64,000 bases of DNA from Streptomyces sp. NBC_00259 (lineage in GTDB: Bacteria; Actinomycetota; Actinomycetes; Streptomycetales; Streptomycetaceae). A program made the position numbers and the translations under genes. Positions 59,107-64,000 of this stretch are shown piece by piece. The notes under the pieces were generated by a model. It was not told where the DNA came from and ran no database searches. It worked only from the letters and a program-made list of their open reading frames with translations. The DNA lies in NCBI RefSeq assembly GCF_036181745.1, contig NZ_CP108080.1, positions 7,195,501 through 7,259,500 of the forward strand. Reading direction: 5' to 3'. Positions within the stretch are counted from its first letter, which is position 1. Each line of letters begins with the position of its first letter.

Positions 59107-61116
59107 TCAGCCGGAGACGCTCGCCGCGCCGGTCTCGATGTGTCCGAGGAAGCGCTGCGACCAGCCGGTGTCGCTGCTGACCGTGAGGGTGAAGTCGTAC
59201 CAGCCGTCCGCGTAGGCCACGTTGTTGAAGAAGTCCTCCGTGCTGCCGCCCGCCGGTACGGAGTAGGTCCAGGTGCCGGAGCGGTAGGCGTTCGACGTGA
59301 TGGTGAAGGTCACCGCCGAGGCGGAGGTGTTCTTCATCGTGAACCAGATCGCGAGCTTGCCCGTACCCGACTCCACCGCGATGCGGCTGCTCACGAAGGC
59401 GTTCTTGCCCGCGGTCGTGGCGTTGCCGACGAAGCGGCGCATGAAGCGGTTGGGGCCGTACATGCTGATGTCGTACTTGCCGTCGCCGTAGCCCGCGCCG
59501 ACGTTGAAGAAGTCCTCCTGGGTACCGCCCGCGTCGACGGTGTACTGCCAGGGGGTGCGGGAGCGGTGGGCGTTGGGGTGGATGGAGAAGTGCGCGGCCT
59601 GCCTGGCGGGCGTGCCCACGTTGACCATCTTGAACCAGGGCTTCATCGTGGTCCCGCTGATCTCCAGGCGGTCCAGATAGCCGTTGGCCTGGTACGGCAG
59701 CGCGCGCGCCGGGCGGGTGCCGGTCTCCTGGGCGGGCAGCGCGTTGGTCGTCGGCCTGGGGTCGGGGACGCCGTTGCAGCGGCTGCCGATCGTGGCCGTC
59801 GCGGGAAGCGAGGGCAGCCCGTTCACCGGTGCGGCGAAGTTGAAGACGCCGGTGAGGTCGCCGCACACCTTGCGCCGCCAGGCGCTGATGTTGGGGGAGG
59901 TGGCGGGCTTGCCGATGGCCGCGGTCCACTTCTCCATGAAGCGGATGACGGAGGTGTGGTCGAAGACCTCCGAGTTCACCCAGCCGCCGCGGGTCCAGGG
60001 GGACACCACGAGCATGGGGACGCGGAAGCCGAGCCCGACCGGCTTGCCACCGATGACCAGCTCGTCCGCCGTGCTGCTCGGCGGGATGGGCGGCGGCACA
60101 TGGTCGAAGAAGCCGTCGTTCTCGTCGTAGTTGATGAACAGGACGGTGGAGTTGAAGACGGCCGGGTCGGCGTTGAGCGCCTTCATCAGCATGTTCGTGA
60201 AGTGGTGGCCGTCACCGGGGGTGCTGCCGGAGGGGTGCTCGGAGAACGCCTGGTCGGTCACCACCCAGGAGACCTGGGGCAGCGTGCCGTTGACCACGTC
60301 CGCGCGGATCGCGTCGATGATGGCCTGGTGCGTCGGCGTGGACGAGGAGCCCGGGACATCGGCGACACCGCGGTCGTACAGTGCGTTGCCGGGGCCCGCG
60401 TTCGCGAACTGGTTGAAGTACTCCAGGGCGTTGTCGCCGAAGTTGTCGTCCTTGCGGTTGTAGACCCGCCAGGTCACGCCCGCGTCCTGGAGGTTCTCGG
60501 CGTACGTCTTCCATGTGCAACCGTGCAGGTCACCGCCGTTGTTGTGGCTCGCGTCGATCTTCCCGCTCCACAGGAAGGCCCGGTTCGGGCCGGTGCCGGT
60601 GAGGGAGGAGCAGAAGTAGGAGTCGCAGATGGTGTAGGCGTCCGCCAGCGCGTAGTAGAAGGGGATGTCGGTGCGGTCGAGGTAGCCGACGCTGTGCACA
60701 CCGCCCGCACCGGCCACGAAGTTGTCCATGAGCGCGCCGTTCCAGCAGTTGTGCTGGGTGGTCCAGTCGTGGCCCAGACCGGGGGCGCAGTGCGGCACCA
60801 GCGACGCGTCGCCCCCGACGCCCTCGCGCAGCGAGTACGGGTACTGCCGGCCCGAGCCGTTGGGCTGGTTGAAGACCGAGTGGCCGCCGTTGAGCAGCAT
60901 CGCGCTGCGGTCGGAGAAGCCGCGTACGCCCTTCAGCTTCCCGAAGTAGTGGTCGAAGCTCCGGTTCTCCTGCATGAGGACGACGATGTGCTTGACGTCC
61001 GCGATGGTGCCGGTCGCGGCGGCGGCCGCGGGCGCCGCCGCGAGGTCGAGCGCGGACCCGGCGACGGCTCCGGCCGTCGCTCCGGCGGTCATACCGAGGA
61101 ACTTCCGACGATCCAC
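59107..61116 (-). CDS. plc: Phosphocholine-type phospholipase C, Tat-secreted
   Basis: A 669-residue phosphoesterase hydrolysing phospholipids outside the cell. The N-terminus DRRKFLGMTAG is a twin-arginine signal followed by an Ala-rich hydrophobic stretch. IVVLMQENRSFDHYFGKLKG is the metal-site signature; INYDENDGFFDHV and VPMLVVSPWTRGGWV are further catalytic blocks. Two C-terminal bacterial-PLC beta domains follow (about 490-580 and 590-669; each has a GGTQEDFF/GGSTEDFF motif). GTG 61116 is preceded by AGAGGTGAT, an almost full Shine-Dalgarno. PHO-box-like repeats lie upstream. Confidence 0.92.
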   Translation of the reverse strand: MDRRKFLGMTAGATAGAVAGSALDLAAAPAAAAATGTIADVKHIVVLMQENRSFDHYFGKLKGVRGFSDRSAMLLNGGHSVFNQPNGSGRQYPYSLREGVGGDASLVPHCAPGLGHDWTTQHNCWNGALMDNFVAGAGGVHSVGYLDRTDIPFYYALADAYTICDSYFCSSLTGTGPNRAFLWSGKIDASHNNGGDLHGCTWKTYAENLQDAGVTWRVYNRKDDNFGDNALEYFNQFANAGPGNALYDRGVADVPGSSSTPTHQAIIDAIRADVVNGTLPQVSWVVTDQAFSEHPSGSTPGDGHHFTNMLMKALNADPAVFNSTVLFINYDENDGFFDHVPPPIPPSSTADELVIGGKPVGLGFRVPMLVVSPWTRGGWVNSEVFDHTSVIRFMEKWTAAIGKPATSPNISAWRRKVCGDLTGVFNFAAPVNGLPSLPATATIGSRCNGVPDPRPTTNALPAQETGTRPARALPYQANGYLDRLEISGTTMKPWFKMVNVGTPARQAAHFSIHPNAHRSRTPWQYTVDAGGTQEDFFNVGAGYGDGKYDISMYGPNRFMRRFVGNATTAGKNAFVSSRIAVESGTGKLAIWFTMKNTSASAVTFTITSNAYRSGTWTYSVPAGGSTEDFFNNVAYADGWYDFTLTVSSDTGWSQRFLGHIETGAASVSG

Positions 61117-61309
61117 CTGATCACCTCTCGGGAAGGACGCCCGGTCGCGGAGGGGGAGGACCGGGCGTGCAAGCAGGACTGTGCGTGCCGGTTCTCGGGC
61201 AGGGGAGCCGTCGTCCGAAGCACCGCAGGAGCGGGAAGGAATGGTCTGTGCCGATGCCAATAGGCGGCACGCAGAGTTTTGAGGATTCCCTGACGCCGGG
61301 TCAATAGCC

Positions 61310-61363
61310 CTGCAGTGAACTGATCCGGAACGATCATGGCTGGAAAATGAATCGGATCAGAAC
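61310..61363 (-). promoter_or_regulatory. PHO-box-like direct repeats upstream of the phospholipase gene
   Basis: Reading the minus strand, 11-base units GTTCTGATCCG (61363-61353) and ATTCATTTTCC (61352-61342) form one pair; GTTCCGGATCA (61331-61321) and GTTCACTGCAG (61320-61310) form a second. PhoP in Streptomyces binds 11-base direct repeats beginning GTTCA. Secreted phospholipases are classic phosphate-starvation genes. Spacing to the start codon is about 200 bases, longer than usual. Confidence 0.5.
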
Positions 61364-61394
61364 CATTGGCCATTGATCGATCGTGCCGCGCCGG

Positions 61395-61420
61395 CGGGGC
61401 CGCCCTGAAGGACGGCCCCG
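61395..61420. terminator. Hairpin after the protease gene
   Basis: CGGGGCCG (61395-61402) pairs with CGGCCCCG (61413-61420); the inner CCT/AGG can also pair. It lies about 70 bases beyond the stop of the leftward protease gene, upstream of the phospholipase promoter region. The gap 61117-61492 shows no gene. Confidence 0.65.
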
Positions 61421-61429
61421 CGGTCTCCC

Positions 61430-61490
61430 GCTGCGGTGCGGTGCGGTGAGCTGAGCTGAGCTGAGCTGAGCTGAGGTGCGGTGCGGTGCC
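61430..61490. repeat. Pentanucleotide microsatellite next to the protease stop codon
   Basis: CTGAG/GAGCT units repeat more than five times in perfect tandem (about 61448-61476), flanked on both sides by short runs of GGTGC units. Total length is about 60 bases, ending 3 bases before the protease stop at 61493. Confidence 0.9.
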
Positions 61491-61492
61491 GT

Positions 61493-64000
61493 TCAGCCGG
61501 CCGGCCAGTGCGGCCAGCCCGGTGCGTACGCGCACCAGTACTCCGCGCAGCCGACCCGGTAGGCCCGGGTGACCGTCTCCGTGACCGACGCCCCGGAGCG
61601 GTCCTCGGCGCTCACCCTCAGCGAGACCCAGCCGGTCTTCAGCGCCGGTACGGTCACCTGTCGCACGCCGTCCCGGCCGCGCACCTTCGCCGCCCGCCAG
61701 GTGGCACCGTCGTCCGTGGAGTACTGGACCGACACCCGGTCCACGTCGGCGCCGTGGGCACCCGCCTGACGGCCGAAGCCGAGACCGAAGGTGAACACCC
61801 GGTCCTCGGGCACCGAGTTGTCACCGTCCAGTCCTGCCATGTCGTAGCGCGTGTCCAGGAGCGGCAGCGGCCGTTCCTCGCGGGTGTGCTCCGAACGGAA
61901 ACGCCAGGTGTCCGTGACATGGGTGCCCAGCGTCCACTCCGGGTGGTCGCGGTGCGCGGTCGACGTCAGCTCGTACCACTGGCCGCGTCCCGGCACGTCG
62001 AAGACACCCTGCCCCGGCTCGTCGTTGCGGTCGAGCACCGTGCCCGAGCCGTCGCGCAGCACCGTCTCCCCGGACTCCAGATCCCGCGCGGGGTCCGACC
62101 GGTGACCGGCCGCGTCCGAGAACATCGGCAGCGCCAGCCGCAGCTTGTCCCCGTCCCGCGTGGCCTGCGGCCGGCCGTCATGGCCGGTCACCGAGAGCGA
62201 GGGGTTGAACGGGCCGGTGAGCCAGTTGTCGGCGACCGTGCGTCCCGCGCGGTGGACGGTCGGGTCCGAGTACTGCACACCGAGCGGACCGTCGGCGTCG
62301 ATCGCGTACTCGAAGGTGGCGGTCGTCCACGGCACGCCGGGCGCGTAGTACGCGCTCATGCGGTGCGGCGCGCGGAACAGCGTCGACTGCTGGGCGAGCC
62401 GCAGACCCCGGTGGGTCACCCAGCCGTAGATCCCCTTCGGATCGTTGGGGTAGCCGGTGGTGCGGAAGCTGTGGTCCACGCGGGCCAGATCCCGGCGCCG
62501 GTCCTGCCAGTGCGCACCGGCCGGAACCCCGTCGTCATGGGTGTGGAAGGTGAAGTAGGTGCGCTCACCGTTGCGTTCGCCCTTGATGCGCAGGGTCACC
62601 TCGCCCTTGGCGAGCCGGTCGCGCAGCAGCGCCACGCCGTGGGCGTCGATGCCCAGTGGCGGATCGGCCGGGTCGATGGAGGCGGATCCGGACATCAGGA
62701 TCGCGGCCGGCTGCTGCGCCTCGATCGCCGCGTAGCGCCGGTCCTGCTCGTCCCAGGGGACGGGCCAGCCCGTCTCGAACAGCACGATCCGGTCCTTCAG
62801 CTCCAGGCCGGACAGGTCCTCGCCGCTGCCCGCGTCGACCACCTGCTTCTCCAGGTCCCACTCCAGCCGCTGCCACGACACCAGCCGCACCGGCACGTCG
62901 ACCGGGGTGCCGGCCCCGCCGACCGTCGTGGCCCGGACATAGGGCTGCTCCCAGGAGGCCGCGGAGAAGTACGTCAGCCCGGGTATGCGGCCGCTGCCCA
63001 CGGCGTACGACTTGTAGGCGCCGTTGAACAGCGGCGCGGCGAGCCCCGACACTCCGCCCGCCCCGGTCGTGGAGACGATGCCCGTCGCCGAACCGTTCTC
63101 GTTGACGCGCATGTCCGGGTCGTCGATGCCCATCGTGACGGGCTTCGCGGCGGACACATCGGTCCTCAGGGTGCGGTCGGCGGTCAGCGAGACGGGCTGG
63201 GCGACCGCGACGGACGTCTCGGGGACGCTCGCCTCGCCGTAGCGGACGTACTCCCAGACCCCGCCGAAGACCCGGTAGTCGCCGACGGGCAGCCGCAGCT
63301 CCTCCGCGCCGGTGGTGAGGCCGACCAGCTGTGACTCGCCGGTCTTCTCGTTCTGCACCACCAGGTTGGTGTACGCCGCCTCGACACCGGGCCGCGTGGC
63401 CGCGGGTTCGAGGGTGAGCGTGGCGCTCGGGCCCTCGGCGTCCACACCGACGGGCGTGCGCACCCTGCTGCCGTCGCTGCCGCGCGCGGTGATCCAGGCA
63501 CTGTGCGCGCCGGCCGAGGCCCGGCCCGTGTCGATGCGCACGGTCGCGACGGCGGTCCCGCCGGCCGGGACGGTCAGCTGCCGCGTGGCGAGCGACACCG
63601 GAGCCGTCCCGTCCAGGGACAGACCGAGGCGGACGTCCTTGCTGCCGCCGTTGCGGTAGGTGACGGTACGCGTCGGGCTCCCCCCGTATGGCCAGAGCAG
63701 CTCGGCGGAGACCGCCGCGGGGGTCGCGGTGATCTTGGACCCGAGCGCGCCGGGCACGTCGACGCTGCCCGCGCCCTGCTCGTACACGCCCGCCCCGTCG
63801 ACCGGGTCCGCGGTGGCGACCAGCGCGGACTTGAGCCGCTGTGCGTCCCAGTCGGGGTGCTGCTGCTTGACGATGGCGGCCGCCCCGGAGACGTGCGGGG
63901 TCGCCATGGAGGTGCCGCTGATCGTCGCGTAGAACTCGCTGCCCGCGGCGTCGTGGAGGGTGCCCGCGGCGCGGGCCGCCGTGATCGCGCTGCCGGGCGC
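61493..64000 (-). CDS. Subtilisin-like S8 protease, N-terminal part outside the window
   Basis: 835 C-terminal residues are visible; the frame is open at the window edge. ISGTSMATPHVSGAAA near visible residue 30 holds the catalytic Ser, so only the end of the protease domain is present; Asp and His lie upstream of the window's right edge. The remaining 750 residues are beta-rich, with a Fn3-like stretch after the protease domain, and end with VQYSTDDGATWRAA, typical of C-terminal adhesion modules. The protein is large (over 1000 residues in full) and presumably secreted, as in related Streptomyces proteases. Confidence 0.9.
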   Translation of the reverse strand, partial: APGSAITAARAAGTLHDAAGSEFYATISGTSMATPHVSGAAAIVKQQHPDWDAQRLKSALVATADPVDGAGVYEQGAGSVDVPGALGSKITATPAAVSAELLWPYGGSPTRTVTYRNGGSKDVRLGLSLDGTAPVSLATRQLTVPAGGTAVATVRIDTGRASAGAHSAWITARGSDGSRVRTPVGVDAEGPSATLTLEPAATRPGVEAAYTNLVVQNEKTGESQLVGLTTGAEELRLPVGDYRVFGGVWEYVRYGEASVPETSVAVAQPVSLTADRTLRTDVSAAKPVTMGIDDPDMRVNENGSATGIVSTTGAGGVSGLAAPLFNGAYKSYAVGSGRIPGLTYFSAASWEQPYVRATTVGGAGTPVDVPVRLVSWQRLEWDLEKQVVDAGSGEDLSGLELKDRIVLFETGWPVPWDEQDRRYAAIEAQQPAAILMSGSASIDPADPPLGIDAHGVALLRDRLAKGEVTLRIKGERNGERTYFTFHTHDDGVPAGAHWQDRRRDLARVDHSFRTTGYPNDPKGIYGWVTHRGLRLAQQSTLFRAPHRMSAYYAPGVPWTTATFEYAIDADGPLGVQYSDPTVHRAGRTVADNWLTGPFNPSLSVTGHDGRPQATRDGDKLRLALPMFSDAAGHRSDPARDLESGETVLRDGSGTVLDRNDEPGQGVFDVPGRGQWYELTSTAHRDHPEWTLGTHVTDTWRFRSEHTREERPLPLLDTRYDMAGLDGDNSVPEDRVFTFGLGFGRQAGAHGADVDRVSVQYSTDDGATWRAAKVRGRDGVRQVTVPALKTGWVSLRVSAEDRSGASVTETVTRAYRVGCAEYWCAYAPGWPHWPAG

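Noticed and set aside
58471-61263. Long rightward open frame opposite the phospholipase gene
   Set aside because: The phospholipase on the other strand has a Tat signal, catalytic motifs and a strong ribosome binding site; this frame has none.

Overview
The window is high-GC DNA with strong third-position GC bias, frequent GTG starts, many 4-bp ATGA/GTGA gene overlaps, a WhiB-family gene, two SpoIIE-type phosphatases, ROK/LacI-controlled sugar ABC operons that lack an ATPase gene, and a TTA codon in one gene. All of this points to a Streptomyces-like actinomycete, probably an accessory-rich part of a chromosome. No rRNA, tRNA, CRISPR array, insertion sequence or prophage was recognised.

Layout. 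1-2.8 kb: end of a glycoside-hydrolase operon (clan GH-D enzyme, then a GH13 alpha-glucosidase) joined by a short tandem-repeat array. 3.1-6.5 kb: pyruvate carboxylase. 6.6-17.5 kb: a divergent sugar-utilisation locus. Leftward are a BchC-like MDR dehydrogenase, a ketose-3-epimerase-like protein, a GH63-type hydrolase and a debranching-like hydrolase. Rightward are a binding protein, two permeases, a ROK regulator and a Gfo/Idh/MocA oxidoreductase. A perfect 12-bp inverted repeat lies in the shared promoter region. The substrate is unknown, and this is the best candidate here for an undescribed pathway. 17.7-18.7 kb: a TetR/acyl-CoA-synthetase fusion pseudogene. 18.9-31.9 kb: mostly single genes (LRV-repeat protein, lipoprotein, TerB, VOC protein, SpoIIE phosphatase, long-form GAPDH, cupin, two paralogous two-helix membrane proteins, GNAT, F420-reductase-like protein, MarR, secreted beta-barrel protein), with several short tandem-repeat arrays at gene 3' ends.

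32.2-39.1 kb: a complete tetronate (L-threonate/D-erythronate) catabolic operon with LtnD, OtnK, OtnC, an MFS transporter, OtnI, DenD and a GntR/FadR regulator, with a candidate operator upstream. 39.3-50.5 kb: envelope and stress functions (HtpX, PspAB, SpoIIE phosphatase, epoxide hydrolase, two-component system, CPA2 antiporter module, secreted NLP cytolysin, VOC protein with a sigma-B-type promoter, WhiB). 50.8-57.4 kb: a second sugar ABC operon ending in a GH65 enzyme and faced by a LacI regulator; a shared operator motif occurs at three places. 57.7-64 kb: a flavin-linked oxidase, a Tat-exported phospholipase C with PHO-box-like repeats upstream, and the C-terminal part of a subtilisin-like protease that runs off the window.

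Taken together the genes suggest a saprophyte or plant-associated organism that takes up plant- or microbe-derived sugars and sugar acids and secretes lipid-, membrane- and protein-attacking enzymes. That ecological reading is inference.
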